From: Polynucleobacter meluiroseus
Lineage (GTDB): Bacteria; Pseudomonadota; Gammaproteobacteria; Burkholderiales; Burkholderiaceae
DNA: 64,000 nt
Direction of reading: 5' to 3'
Assembly (NCBI GenBank): GCA_945881875.1
Contig: CAMCVH010000005.1
Span: 1-64,000 of the forward strand
Below the pieces are notes generated by a model, which did no database searches, was not told the origin of the DNA, and saw only the letters and a list, made by a program, of their open reading frames with translations. This document shows, piece by piece, positions 18,681 through 29,036 of this stretch (the first letter of the stretch is position 1; the number at the start of each line of letters is the position of its first letter). The translations under genes and the position numbers were made by a program.

Positions 18681-20276
18681 TCAATGTTTTGATGAGCTTG
18701 GACCATCATCAAGTAACCAACTCAAAATCGCATCGTGAATAACTCCACCATTTCGTGGGTTGGGATCATTAATAAAAGAAGTGACTGCATAAACATTACC
18801 AGAGCGACTCACAACATATCCCGCGATACTTCTTACATCAACTAATGATCCAGTCTTGATATAGGCGCCATATTTTTTTAAACCTACTGGAAAATCGATT
18901 GTATTTTTTTCAAGAGTCGCTATTTCTTTTCTATTAGGAACATATTTTCTAAGCTTATCTAAAAGACGATGTCTCATGGTTCCATCAAAACCAGCGATTG
19001 GAAGTGACTCTAGAAAATAATCTTTACTTGAAGAATTTAGGCCAAGAAGTAATACTTGATTAAGATTTTTGCTGCTAATTCTCTCAATGCGAGACAATCC
19101 AGAACCATTTTCTATAACAAGCTCAGGCATATTTAATTGATTGCTCTGTAACCAATCCTTAAGAACTTTCATGGAATTATTGGCATTACTAGGCTTACCT
19201 GTTTTTTCGAGTGCCATTGTTAGCATCACTTGCCTTGCCATGACATTATTTGAAAGTTTGTTGATGTCTTTAACGGATTCATAAAGTGGAACACCAAAGT
19301 GAGTAACAATCGGCTTAAATTCAGATTTGGGATCATAACTTTTTAGTGTTGGTTTCTTTACCCACGTTCCCCCAACATCTTCCCAGGCGGCGATAAAACT
19401 TTGAGTGAAAAAACTATCACTATCACTAGCAACGACATTCCAAGTAGCATTTTGACAGCCACTGGGATATGCCCCATTAAAAACTGCAGTCCAAGCCCCA
19501 TTTTTAGAATTTGTTAAAGACATGCTGATATCTTTTTTCCAATCAGCACAAGCACCCTCAATAATTTTTAAATTGTTATCAATTTTAAAATTAGCCATAC
19601 GTGGCGATTGTTTAATGAAAACTAAATTATTTTGACTGTTAGGGTAAAACTCAAAGCTAAAGCTATTAAAAGCAAATAACAAAGCATCTGGTGTTGCGTT
19701 GTATGCTCTAGTTGGATCGCTATCTATAAAAGAAGTATCTTTCACTGAATTCTCATAGGCACTTCGATCGATGATTAATTGCCCATCTATTTTTCTAACG
19801 CCTAAACCTTGAAGATTTAAGAGCATCTTATTGATTTCTTCAGGTATTAGTTTTGGATCGCCGCTACCTCTTATAAGGAGGTCACCTTTTAGCAAGCCAT
19901 TCTGAATTTTTCCATTGGTCAGTAAGTCTGTTTTCCATCTGTATTGCGGACCCAAGACCTCCATCGCTGCCAAGCTAGTTAATAGCTTGATGGTTGATGC
20001 CGGATTCATTGGCAAGTTTTCTTGCCAATCGACCAAATTAGATGTTGAAAATGATTTTTCTGGCTGATTTTTATAAGAAATCTTATCTATAGATATAGAT
20101 ACTGACTGACTCGAGATGCCACTTTTTTTTATGGATTTGGCTATCGAGTCAGGTAAGTGGCTTATTTTTTCTGAATGGGGGGCTGTTTTACCGGCTGGTG
20201 GACTGGCCAAGCAGGTTGTGGTTCCGGCACCTAGAAGAGAAAATATTAAAAATGTATTTACTGCAATTAATTTCAT
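18681..20276 (-). CDS. dacB: D-alanyl-D-alanine carboxypeptidase/endopeptidase (PBP4 family)
   Basis: A periplasmic S13-family enzyme that trims or cleaves peptidoglycan peptides. A signal peptide (MKLIAVNTFLIFSLLGAG) is followed by the three active-site motifs: S94-T-I-K97, SNN in KLSNNVMARQ and KTG in YIKTGSLVDV. The 531-residue length fits the PBP4 family, which has an insert between the first two motifs. It lies 48 bases downstream of the hybrid kinase gene on the same strand and may belong to the end of that transcript or stand alone. Confidence 0.93.
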   Translation of the reverse strand: MKLIAVNTFLIFSLLGAGTTTCLASPPAGKTAPHSEKISHLPDSIAKSIKKSGISSQSVSISIDKISYKNQPEKSFSTSNLVDWQENLPMNPASTIKLLTSLAAMEVLGPQYRWKTDLLTNGKIQNGLLKGDLLIRGSGDPKLIPEEINKMLLNLQGLGVRKIDGQLIIDRSAYENSVKDTSFIDSDPTRAYNATPDALLFAFNSFSFEFYPNSQNNLVFIKQSPRMANFKIDNNLKIIEGACADWKKDISMSLTNSKNGAWTAVFNGAYPSGCQNATWNVVASDSDSFFTQSFIAAWEDVGGTWVKKPTLKSYDPKSEFKPIVTHFGVPLYESVKDINKLSNNVMARQVMLTMALEKTGKPSNANNSMKVLKDWLQSNQLNMPELVIENGSGLSRIERISSKNLNQVLLLGLNSSSKDYFLESLPIAGFDGTMRHRLLDKLRKYVPNRKEIATLEKNTIDFPVGLKKYGAYIKTGSLVDVRSIAGYVVSRSGNVYAVTSFINDPNPRNGGVIHDAILSWLLDDGPSSSKH

Positions 20277-20324
20277 AGCTAAATACTATAGCCTAAACCC
20301 AGTATTAGCCAAGAGCTAAAAAGT

Positions 20325-21911
20325 TTATAAATTCTCTAATATCTTTTTGAGTACTTTATTTGATTTTTTTATAGCAATGCAAAGGTCAGCCAAAGAACTC
20401 GGTGTTATGAAATTAGATTTTTTACTCAATCGTTCACAAATTTTAATAAGAATCTCATCATTAGTCAGTTTTGCACCGCCTAATATCTTATGAGCAATTG
20501 CTTGAATGTCTATTTCATTACTGTATGAATTACTTTGAGATAGGTGTGGAAGTAATTGTTCAATTGTTGAGCTTTGATGAACAAAAACTTCTTCAGCAAT
20601 AATTTTATATATCTTTAGGTCGTTAGTGGTTAGTTTTTTTAGACTTTCAATATAAGTCTCTTTAAGATGAATTTCTCTTTGCCAATCCTTAATTGATACT
20701 GGTTTGATTAGGACATTATCAAAGTGACACTTTTCTTTTAGTAATTCTTTAGCGCCATCTGTATGAGCAGTAATACCGTAAATTTGAATATCTTTGCCAT
20801 ATTCAGAATTTCTAACTAATCGAGCAAATTCATATCCATTCATGCCAGGCATTGAAAAATCAGTGATGAGAATATCAAATTGATGATTAATCATCAGTTG
20901 GATGGCCTCAGAGGCGTTAGATAAGCTATGAACGCAATAGCCCATATCTTTGAATTGTGTTTCAGTGATTAATCTACTTGATGTGTGGTCATCAACCACT
21001 AAAACAGTTTGATTAGTAGGGCTTGGATCCATTGGACTTTCAAAAGAGTTTTTAATTACCCCATACCTGGGTTGATCAATGGATCTTTTGAGGGCTAACG
21101 AAAAACTTAAGCTACTGCCTAAGTTTGGTTCTGATTCGATGGTTAAAGAACTTCCCATGAGTATCAACAGATGCTCTGTGATCGGAAGACCAAGACCTGA
21201 TCCCAATTGTGAAAACTGATTGATGTTTTGTAAATTTTGCTCATAAGGCTGCCGCAATCGATGGATATCGTCGGGCGTCATGCCTGAACCAGTATCTGAA
21301 AGCTCAAAATAAATCATTTGTCCATAATGATCATTAGCAAGGACTCGGGTTACCAATGTGATCTGACCCGTATCAGTCTGTTTAATGGCATTACTTAAGA
21401 GATTATGGATAACTTGACCTAACCTGGTGCTGTCGATCATCAAGCTCTCAGCAATTTCTGAGCAAATCGTTACTGAAAATAATAGATTTTTTGAATTAGC
21501 AGACTCTGAAAAAGTCCTCTCTATATGTTTAAGAAGATTTTTAAGATCACAAGGTTCTTCTTTTAATTGAAGCTTACCTTTTGCAATTTTTTCAGCATCT
21601 AATACCTGGTTGAGGATGTCTAGCATTGAGTAGGCCGAGGCATGGGCGCTTGCCAATATCCTTTCCTCATGCACAGGCAAACTTTTACTTCTCAGTATTT
21701 TTTCTTGAACCCCTAATATGGCGCTGATGGGAGTTCTTATCTCGTGACTAATATTAGAAAGAGCCTCTCCTTTGAATTGATTCATATTCTTGAGGTGAGC
21801 CGTTTGCACTTTAAGCTGATTGGTCAGTTTGAGTGCCTGACGATTTTTATAAAACAAATAAAGTCAGGCGATCATTAACAAGGCCGCGACTATTTCGGTT
21901 TGTGTAAACAT
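20325..21911 (-). pseudogene. BvgS/EvgS-like hybrid sensor kinase, interrupted by an in-frame TGA
   Basis: The ATG lies one base after the stop of the response regulator gene (TAATATG). From it the frame runs MFTQTEIVAALLMIA, hits TGA at 21866-21864 and continues LYLFYKNRQA into the kinase. Replacing the stop by one residue gives a perfect single transmembrane helix. Numbered from an in-frame TTG at 21857, later domains are all intact: HisKA with H38 in SNISHEIRTP, HATPase with SDTGSGM and GSGLGL, receiver with D333 in ILITDFSMPGMNG, and HPt with H456 in AHKILGGAKL. There is no periplasmic sensor domain. The stop may be a recent mutation, a sequencing error, or be read through (UGA followed by C is a leaky context). 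Internal ATG 21785 could still give a soluble kinase. Confidence 0.8.
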
Positions 21912-21912
21912 A

Positions 21913-22536
21913 TTAGATATCAACAACCTTATTGTTTCTACAAAAAGCTATTAATTCAGCAATATTATTTACTCCTAATTTTCGATACACTCGATTCTTA
22001 TAGGTTGACACGGTTTTATTGCTAATGTGTAGGAATTCTGAGATATCGCAATTTCCATAACCATCTGCAAGATATTTGAGAACTTGAAACTCTCTTGGTG
22101 AAAATGATGAAATGATTTCTTCGTCCGTACTGAGGGCTTGCCCGCTTTGATTGGTATGGAAGAACGTATACCCCTGCGATACGGCAATACAAGCTGCCAT
22201 GATGATGTCAGAGTTGGCTGTTTTATTGATAAAGCCATGTCCCCCTATAGTCCTAATTCTGCTTCCATAAATTTGTGGATCAAGACTTGAAACAACCAAG
22301 ACTCTCGATTTTGGAGAAATAATTTTTAATCTCTTAATGACATCTAGACCATCTGACTTAGGCATATCAATATCTAAAATAATAAGATCAGCTTTTTCAT
22401 TTCTTGAAAAATCAATGCATTCATCACCATTAGTAGCTTCTCCAATAATTTCAAAATGAACATTGTCAGACAGCATATTTTTTAAAGCCCACAGCATTGC
22501 AGGATGATCATCTACCAATAGGACTTTCTTTTTCAT
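21913..22536 (-). CDS. LuxR/NarL-type response regulator (BvgA/EvgA-like)
   Basis: A 207-residue DNA-binding regulator. The receiver domain has VLLVDDHPAML at residues 5-15 and the phosphorylated D55 in LIILDIDMPKSDG. The C-terminal LuxR helix-turn-helix has FSPREFQVLKYLADGYGNCDIS and NKTVSTYKNRVYRKLGV. Size and order before a hybrid kinase match bvgAS and evgAS. It starts in an ATGA overlap with the upstream EAL-like gene and is followed after one base by the kinase, so all three should be made together. Target genes cannot be told from the sequence. Confidence 0.92.
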   Translation of the reverse strand: MKKKVLLVDDHPAMLWALKNMLSDNVHFEIIGEATNGDECIDFSRNEKADLIILDIDMPKSDGLDVIKRLKIISPKSRVLVVSSLDPQIYGSRIRTIGGHGFINKTANSDIIMAACIAVSQGYTFFHTNQSGQALSTDEEIISSFSPREFQVLKYLADGYGNCDISEFLHISNKTVSTYKNRVYRKLGVNNIAELIAFCRNNKVVDI

Positions 22537-23384
22537 AAGACTTTCTTAATGTTTTTTTTGATCAGACTGTTAGCAATTGTTTTCTGTTGTGCCCTGTTGC
22601 CTAATTTGACAACTTGGTGCAAGGTCATAGGAGGCATGATGTTGGAGCCGTAATAACAATCAATTAGCTGTTTTTTAGCCACAGTTCTGTCGTGGATGAT
22701 TCTGATTGAACCTGCTACTGATTGAGATCCATATTGATGAATAATTTGATTAAGGTGATTTAACTTCTTCTCACAAAGACTTCCCGGAATTGCCTGCCTG
22801 ATCAGCGTTGGTTTTAAGTGAATGTTTGTAAATGAGTGATCGTGGATTAATTGACAATCATCCTCCGAACCCTCAAAGTTGAGAAGGTGTAGAAGGATTC
22901 CCATCCTTTGCAGCTTAATGAGAGCATCTTGTAAAACTAAGATTTGTTGTGTTTCAGATCTATCAGCTAAACCTATTTGGATAAGTCCAATTGGAGGATG
23001 GCAGTTAAATAGCGCATTTTGGATGCCCACCAGCACATGTGGGTTCATTAGCCACTCTGTTTTGAATGGCAGCATGATTGGGGTTGGCTTTGCAAAACTA
23101 TGCCAATAAGCTGCGGCTTGAACCCCTTGATTGAATAATCTAATCACATCTTCTAATTGAGCATCCTGCATAGATTGCATGATGGCCATCTGAATACAGT
23201 CATCTTTTGTTGATAGCACAAGTTCAAATACCAGTTCTTGAGCTTCCGACCACTCAATGAGTTGTTCGCTTTCTGACGCTTCGGAAATCTTATAAGGTTG
23301 ATGAAGGCTTGTATCCCTGACGGATTGCTGAGGCTTTTTGCTCCAATTTCTGACAAGAGAATACAAACGTGATTTTGGGGTCAT
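22533..23384 (-). CDS. Degenerate EAL-domain protein
   Basis: A 283-residue protein whose central and C-terminal parts align by eye with EAL cyclic-di-GMP phosphodiesterases but lack the catalytic residues. The DDFGTG loop is replaced by LNFEGSE, the AEGVE motif by AGSIR and the QGY motif by CYYGS; only the lysine of the lKiD strand (HLKPTLI) is kept. No GGDEF, PAS or membrane segment is seen. The chosen ATG (MTPKSRLYS) has GGA about 7 bases upstream; a TTG four codons earlier is possible. It is the first gene of a coupled operon with the response regulator and hybrid kinase, so I infer a signalling role as ligand sensor or protein partner rather than an enzyme. Confidence 0.6.
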   Translation of the reverse strand: MTPKSRLYSLVRNWSKKPQQSVRDTSLHQPYKISEASESEQLIEWSEAQELVFELVLSTKDDCIQMAIMQSMQDAQLEDVIRLFNQGVQAAAYWHSFAKPTPIMLPFKTEWLMNPHVLVGIQNALFNCHPPIGLIQIGLADRSETQQILVLQDALIKLQRMGILLHLLNFEGSEDDCQLIHDHSFTNIHLKPTLIRQAIPGSLCEKKLNHLNQIIHQYGSQSVAGSIRIIHDRTVAKKQLIDCYYGSNIMPPMTLHQVVKLGNRAQQKTIANSLIKKNIKKVL

Positions 23385-23511
23385 ATATAAATCCAATAAA
23401 AATCAATTAGTTACACTCAATTTGCAAATGTAATTGGGAGTCTTCAACCTTTTAATAGGTTTGGCTACTGCTAGCACCTAAATTTATTAATGAGGAAATA
23501 AGCTGCAACCC

Positions 23512-23540
23512 TTGAAAAGCCAAGGAGGCATCTCTATAAT
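23512..23540 (+). promoter_or_regulatory. Sigma-70-type promoter of groESL
   Basis: TTGAAA at 23512-23517 and TATAAT at 23535-23540 are separated by exactly 17 bases. The upstream half (CTTGAA) also resembles the -35 of heat-shock sigma-32 promoters, but no good CCCCAT -10 follows. The last base of the -10 is the first base of the CIRCE operator, so repressor binding would cover the start point. Confidence 0.85.
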
Positions 23541-23566
23541 TAGCACTCAACCATATAGAGTGCTAA
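23540..23566 (+). promoter_or_regulatory. CIRCE operator for HrcA
   Basis: TTAGCACTC, nine bases, GAGTGCTAA: an exact match to the CIRCE inverted repeat bound by the HrcA repressor. It overlaps the end of the -10 element and the start point of the groESL promoter. hrcA itself is in this window, at 62773-63795. Confidence 0.97.
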
Positions 23567-23608
23567 TAATATTGGGACTACTTATGGAAATTATAATTAA
23601 TTGTTTTT

Positions 23609-23626
23609 GCTAACTATATAGTTAGC
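23609..23626. repeat. 18-bp perfect palindrome in the groES leader
   Basis: GCTAACTATATAGTTAGC is its own reverse complement, 27 bases before the groES ATG and just upstream of the AAGGAG ribosome site. Directly after it, TTAGCGCTC at 23622-23630 differs from a CIRCE half-site by one base. It could form an RNA hairpin in the leader or be a second protein site. Confidence 0.6.
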
Positions 23627-23653
23627 GCTCACTAACCAAAAGAAGGAGTCAAT

Positions 23654-23944
23654 ATGAATCTACGCCCTTTGCATGATCGTGTGATCATCAAGCGTTTGGA
23701 TAACGAAACCAAAACAGCATCAGGTCTTGTTATTCCTGAAACAGCTGCGGAAAAGCCTGATCAAGGTGAAATTCTTGCTGTTGGTACGGGCAAAAAAGAC
23801 GAATCAGGCAAATCAATCCCATTAGACGTTAAGGTCGGTGATCGTGTTTTGTTTGGTAAGTATGCAGGTCAAACAGTCAAAGTTGATGGCAATGAGCTTC
23901 TAGTAATGCGTGAAGAAGACATCATGGCTGTTGTTCAGAAGTAA
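23654..23944 (+). CDS. groS: Co-chaperonin GroES
   Basis: The heptameric lid of the GroEL folding chamber. The 96-residue protein begins [28 protein letters not shown], which includes the mobile loop that contacts GroEL, and has [14 protein letters not shown] and [11 protein letters not shown] motifs. AAGGAG lies 5 bases before the ATG. It is the first gene of groESL, behind a promoter with a CIRCE operator. Confidence 0.98.
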   Translation: MNLRPLHDRVIIKRLDNETKTASGLVIPETAAEKPDQGEILAVGTGKKDESGKSIPLDVKVGDRVLFGKYAGQTVKVDGNELLVMREEDIMAVVQK

Positions 23945-23949
23945 TTTAA

Positions 23950-25626
<1,677 letters not shown>

Positions 25627-25643
25627 TTGAGTCCCAACTCATG

Positions 25644-25672
25644 AAAAAGGCACCGCATGCGGTGCCTTTTTT
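25644..25672. terminator. Terminator after groESL
   Basis: AAAAAGGCACCGCA pairs perfectly with TGCGGTGCCTTTTT to form a fully symmetric 28-base palindrome, followed by another T. It begins 18 bases after the groEL stop and can stop transcription in both directions. Confidence 0.95.
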
Positions 25673-25711
25673 GTATCCTTAATTTGAGGAAATTAATTAA
25701 CGTAATCTAAA

Positions 25712-25882
25712 TTAATGTAAATCAATATGTTTGTGTTTTTGCTTTCGACTGACTAGCTTTCTCTTTTTACTCTTAACGACTTGCGTTAATTTCTTGGTGC
25801 CGTAGGAGCTTGGAGCTGTACCTGCATTCATTAAAGCCTGTCTTTTGATCTGTGCAAGAGATAAACGTTTTTTGATATTCAT
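25712..25882 (-). CDS. Small very basic protein of unknown function
   Basis: A 56-residue ORF (from MNIKKRLSLAQ) in which roughly a third of the residues are lysine, arginine or histidine; the C-terminal half reads KKLTQVVKSKKRKLVSRKQKHK. I do not recognise it. It sits alone between the groEL terminator and the pnt terminator, so it would be its own transcript. Three ATGs lie in frame within 12 bases (25894, 25888, 25882) and none has a clear ribosome binding site. A nucleic-acid or ribosome-binding role would fit the composition, but this is inference, and it may not be coding. Confidence 0.42.
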   Translation of the reverse strand: MNIKKRLSLAQIKRQALMNAGTAPSSYGTKKLTQVVKSKKRKLVSRKQKHKHIDLH

Positions 25883-25926
25883 AAACATGATCATACTCAA
25901 AAAATACTATCAAAAAAATAGGCAAT

Positions 25927-25951
25927 AAAAAACCGCCCTAAGGCGGTTTCT
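25927..25951 (-). terminator. Terminator of the pnt operon
   Basis: On the minus strand AAACCGCC and GGCGGTTT form an 8-bp stem with loop TTAG, followed by a T tract. It starts 25 bases after the pntB stop. On the plus strand the hairpin is followed by CTTTT, so it may work in both directions. Confidence 0.9.
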
Positions 25952-25974
25952 TTTAAAGATGAAAAATTTACTCT

Positions 25975-27423
25975 TTACCCAACAGCTTTGACCATATCTT
26001 CAATGACCTTCTTAGCATCACCGAAGACCATCATAGTCTTGTCCATATAGAACAATTCATTATCAAGACCGGCATAACCAGAAGCCATTGAGCGCTTATT
26101 AACGATGACTGTCTTAGCTTTGTAAGCTTCTAGGATTGGCATACCGAAGATTGGGCTACCTGGTGTTCTAGCAGCAGGGTTCACCACGTCGTTAGCACCT
26201 AAGATCAAAACAACATCAGCCTGACCGAATTCAGTGTTGATATCTTCCATTTCAAATACTTGGTCGTATGGAACTTCAGCTTCAGCTAAAAGAACGTTCA
26301 TGTGACCAGGCATACGTCCAGCCACTGGGTGAATTGCATATTTCACCGTTACACCAGCATGCGTTAATTTCTCTGTTAGTTCCTTGAGAGCGTGCTGTGC
26401 GCGAGCAACTGCTAAACCATAACCCGGAACGATAATCACTGTTTCAGCATTGGTCATTAAGAACGCAGCATCATCAGCTGAGCCAGATTTAACATTTCGC
26501 TGTTCTTGTGAGCCAGCAGCAGCTGCACCGCTGGTGTCTCCGCCGAAGCCACCCAAGATCACGTTGAAGAAAGAGCGGTTCATCGCCTTACACATAATGT
26601 AGGACAAGATTGCGCCTGATGATCCAACTAAGGAGCCTGCAACGATCAACATTGAGTTATTCAATGAGAAGCCGATACCAGCTGCCGCCCAACCCGAGTA
26701 GGAGTTCAACATCGATACAACAACGGGCATATCAGCGCCACCGATTGGAATGATGATCAATACGCCAAGGATGAATGCAACGGCAACCATAACAATGAAG
26801 TAGTTCCAAGCAGGTTCTGCGCCGGGTGAAAGAGAAAATAATATGCCACTACCAACCATGACAATAGCTAGTGCTAAGTTCAACATATGTTGACCAGGGA
26901 AAGTAACTGGAGCACCTTGGAATAAACGGAATTTATATTTACCTGATAACTTACCAAAGGCGATCACGGAGCCTGAGAAAGTAATCGCACCAACAAAGGT
27001 ACCGATAAAGAGTTCTAGACGATTGCCAAGAGGAATAGGCTCGCCAAGAGCCACAATACCGAAAGCATGTGGTTCTGCAACAGCGGCTACAGCAATACAA
27101 ACAGCTGCAAGACCAATCATGCTGTGCATGAATGCAACCAGTTCAGGCATCTTAGTCATTTCTACGCGCTTGGCCATAATCGCACCAGCACCACCACCAA
27201 TAACTAAACCACCTAAAACGTAAGCCATACCTGTAGCAGCTGAATGATCAGCAAGCATCATCACTAAGCCAATTGTGGTGACAATAGCAATACCCATACC
27301 GAGCATGCCAAAGAAGTTACCTTTGATGGAAGTGGTTGGGTGAGATAAGCCTTTAAGGGCTTGAATAAAGCAAATAGAGGCTACTAAATAGAGAAGCGTA
27401 ACGAGATCGAGATTCAGACTCAT
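25975..27423 (-). CDS. pntB: NAD(P) transhydrogenase subunit beta
   Basis: The proton-translocating transhydrogenase uses the membrane proton gradient to make NADPH from NADH. This 482-residue subunit has about eight membrane helices followed by the NADP-binding domain III with [18 protein letters not shown] near residue 330 and the [18 protein letters not shown] motif near residue 398. It overlaps pntAB by 4 bases and is the last gene of a three-gene operon. Confidence 0.96.
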   Translation of the reverse strand: MSLNLDLVTLLYLVASICFIQALKGLSHPTTSIKGNFFGMLGMGIAIVTTIGLVMMLADHSAATGMAYVLGGLVIGGGAGAIMAKRVEMTKMPELVAFMHSMIGLAAVCIAVAAVAEPHAFGIVALGEPIPLGNRLELFIGTFVGAITFSGSVIAFGKLSGKYKFRLFQGAPVTFPGQHMLNLALAIVMVGSGILFSLSPGAEPAWNYFIVMVAVAFILGVLIIIPIGGADMPVVVSMLNSYSGWAAAGIGFSLNNSMLIVAGSLVGSSGAILSYIMCKAMNRSFFNVILGGFGGDTSGAAAAGSQEQRNVKSGSADDAAFLMTNAETVIIVPGYGLAVARAQHALKELTEKLTHAGVTVKYAIHPVAGRMPGHMNVLLAEAEVPYDQVFEMEDINTEFGQADVVLILGANDVVNPAARTPGSPIFGMPILEAYKAKTVIVNKRSMASGYAGLDNELFYMDKTMMVFGDAKKVIEDMVKAVG

Positions 27424-27734
27424 GCTGTTTCTCCCTTAGCTTTTTTCTCTTTTTTCTTGAACATTTCAAGCATGCGTCTCGTGACTAAGAAACCGCCGAA
27501 TACATTCACAGCTGCAAGTGCTACAGCAATAGTACCCATAGCTTTACCAAGGGCGCCTTCTGTTAAAGCGGCCGCCAACATAGCGCCAACGATAATGATG
27601 GCAGAAATAGCATTCGTCACAGCCATTAAAGGCGTGTGTAGAGCTGGGGTAACGTTCCAAACTACGTGATAACCGACGTAGATAGCCAGTACGAAAATAA
27701 TTAGGTTATAAATTGTTGGGCTAATAGCGTCCAT
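27420..27734 (-). CDS. pntAB: NAD(P) transhydrogenase alpha subunit, membrane part
   Basis: A short subunit with about three membrane helices, corresponding to the C-terminal membrane part of the E. coli alpha subunit. From [10 protein letters not shown] it has 104 residues, with AGGA 6 bases before the ATG. A longer reading of 18 extra residues overlaps pntAA and lacks a good start. The charged C-terminus (KKKEKKAKG) is cytoplasmic. The separation from pntAA gives the three-subunit form known from Rhodospirillum. Confidence 0.92.
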   Translation of the reverse strand: MDAISPTIYNLIIFVLAIYVGYHVVWNVTPALHTPLMAVTNAISAIIIVGAMLAAALTEGALGKAMGTIAVALAAVNVFGGFLVTRRMLEMFKKKEKKAKGETA

Positions 27735-27751
27735 GATTTTCCTTTGAGACC

Positions 27752-28885
27752 TTAAGCGTTCTGACGAATAACTTGGCCGCTTTGACACATTAAGCAGGCC
27801 GTTACGATATCGTCATCAGTTGGGATGGCAAGTTTTGCTTCTGGATTAATGATCAGTTTCATAAAATCCATCAAGTTACGAGCATAAAGAGCTGAAGCAT
27901 CTGCAGAGACCATGCTGGCTAAGTTGGTGTAACCAACTAATTTCACACCATGTTTGATGACAACTTTATCAGTCTCGGTCAGTGGGCAGTTGCCTGCACC
28001 ATTCTCACCTTTACCAGCAGCTAAATCGATTACCACAGACCCTGGCTTCATTTGCTGAACTGTTTCAGCATGTAAAAGTGTTGGAGCTTTTCGGCCTGGA
28101 ATAAGGGCTGTTGCAATCACGATATCTGCTTGCTTGGCACGTTCAGCTACCAATGTCGCCTGGCGTTGCATCCAAGATGCTGGCATTGGACGAGCATAAC
28201 CACCAACACCTTTAGCAATTTCACGCTCTTCATCTGTTTCATAAGGAACATCAACAAACTTAGCGCCTAGTGATTCGATTTGTTCTTTAGCGGCAGGGCG
28301 GACATCAGAGGCTTCGATAACAGCACCTAAACGCTTTGCAGTAGCAATCGCTTGAAGACCGGCAACACCGGCACCTAAAATTAATATGCGGGCAGCCTTA
28401 ACCGTACCTGCTGCAGTCATCAACATTGGCATAAAGCGTTGATATTCATTTGCTGCAACCATCACTGCTTTGTAACCAGCGATGTTAGCTTGTGAAGATA
28501 GTACATCAAGACTTTGTGCGCGTGTAGTGCGAGGAGCCGCTTCAAGAGCAAAGGCAGTGATGCCTTTTGCTGCCATAGCAGCATTATTTGCGTTATCAAA
28601 TGGATCTAGCATTCCTAGCAAAACAGCATTGTTTTGCATTTGAGCTAATTCATTACTATTTGGAGCTCTCACTTTTAGAACTAATTCAGCACCCAGTGCG
28701 ACACTTGCTGAACCAATCGTTGCACCAACTGCTTCGTAAGCTGAATCAGGTTGACTGCTAGCAGTTCCTGCACCACTTTGAATAACGACTGTATGACCAC
28801 TACTAATGAATTTCTTCACCGTTTCTGGTGTGGCAGCAACGCGCGTTTCGTAAGCCTGAGTTTCTAATGGCACGCCAATGCGCAT
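27752..28885 (-). CDS. pntAA: NAD(P) transhydrogenase alpha subunit, NAD-binding part
   Basis: The soluble NAD(H)-binding domain I of the transhydrogenase, 377 residues, similar to alanine dehydrogenase. It begins [25 protein letters not shown] and has the dinucleotide fold [22 protein letters not shown] near residue 167 and [17 protein letters not shown] near residue 286. It is the first gene of pntAA-pntAB-pntB, which supplies NADPH. It is divergent from mnmA across about 150 bases. Confidence 0.95.
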   Translation of the reverse strand: MRIGVPLETQAYETRVAATPETVKKFISSGHTVVIQSGAGTASSQPDSAYEAVGATIGSASVALGAELVLKVRAPNSNELAQMQNNAVLLGMLDPFDNANNAAMAAKGITAFALEAAPRTTRAQSLDVLSSQANIAGYKAVMVAANEYQRFMPMLMTAAGTVKAARILILGAGVAGLQAIATAKRLGAVIEASDVRPAAKEQIESLGAKFVDVPYETDEEREIAKGVGGYARPMPASWMQRQATLVAERAKQADIVIATALIPGRKAPTLLHAETVQQMKPGSVVIDLAAGKGENGAGNCPLTETDKVVIKHGVKLVGYTNLASMVSADASALYARNLMDFMKLIINPEAKLAIPTDDDIVTACLMCQSGQVIRQNA

Positions 28886-28908
28886 GGGATTCTCCCTGTT
28901 ATTTTATA

Positions 28909-28960
28909 AAGGGTTAAGATTACTATAATTTGAATCTTTTTCTAACCCCATTTAACCCTT
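28909..28960. promoter_or_regulatory. Inverted repeat in the pntAA-mnmA divergent region
   Basis: AAGGGTTAA at 28909-28917 and TTAACCCTT at 28952-28960 are exact inverse copies 34 bases apart. A TATAAT lies between them on the plus strand (28924-28929). They could be paired operator half-sites or a chance of AT-rich sequence. Confidence 0.35.
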
Positions 28961-29036
28961 ATTTTGAAAATATAGGCGTATTTAAGCTCCTACTTAAGGG
29001 CTTTTCTAAGATGGGTAGTTGATATTAAATACACTT

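Noticed and set aside
21864..21866. Selenocysteine as the meaning of the TGA in the kinase
   Set aside because: Selenocysteine in a transmembrane helix of a histidine kinase has no precedent I know of, and I see no convincing selenocysteine insertion hairpin in the bases just after it.
23622..23640. Second full CIRCE in the groES leader
   Set aside because: Only one half (TTAGCGCTC) is close; no GAGTGCTAA partner follows at nine bases.
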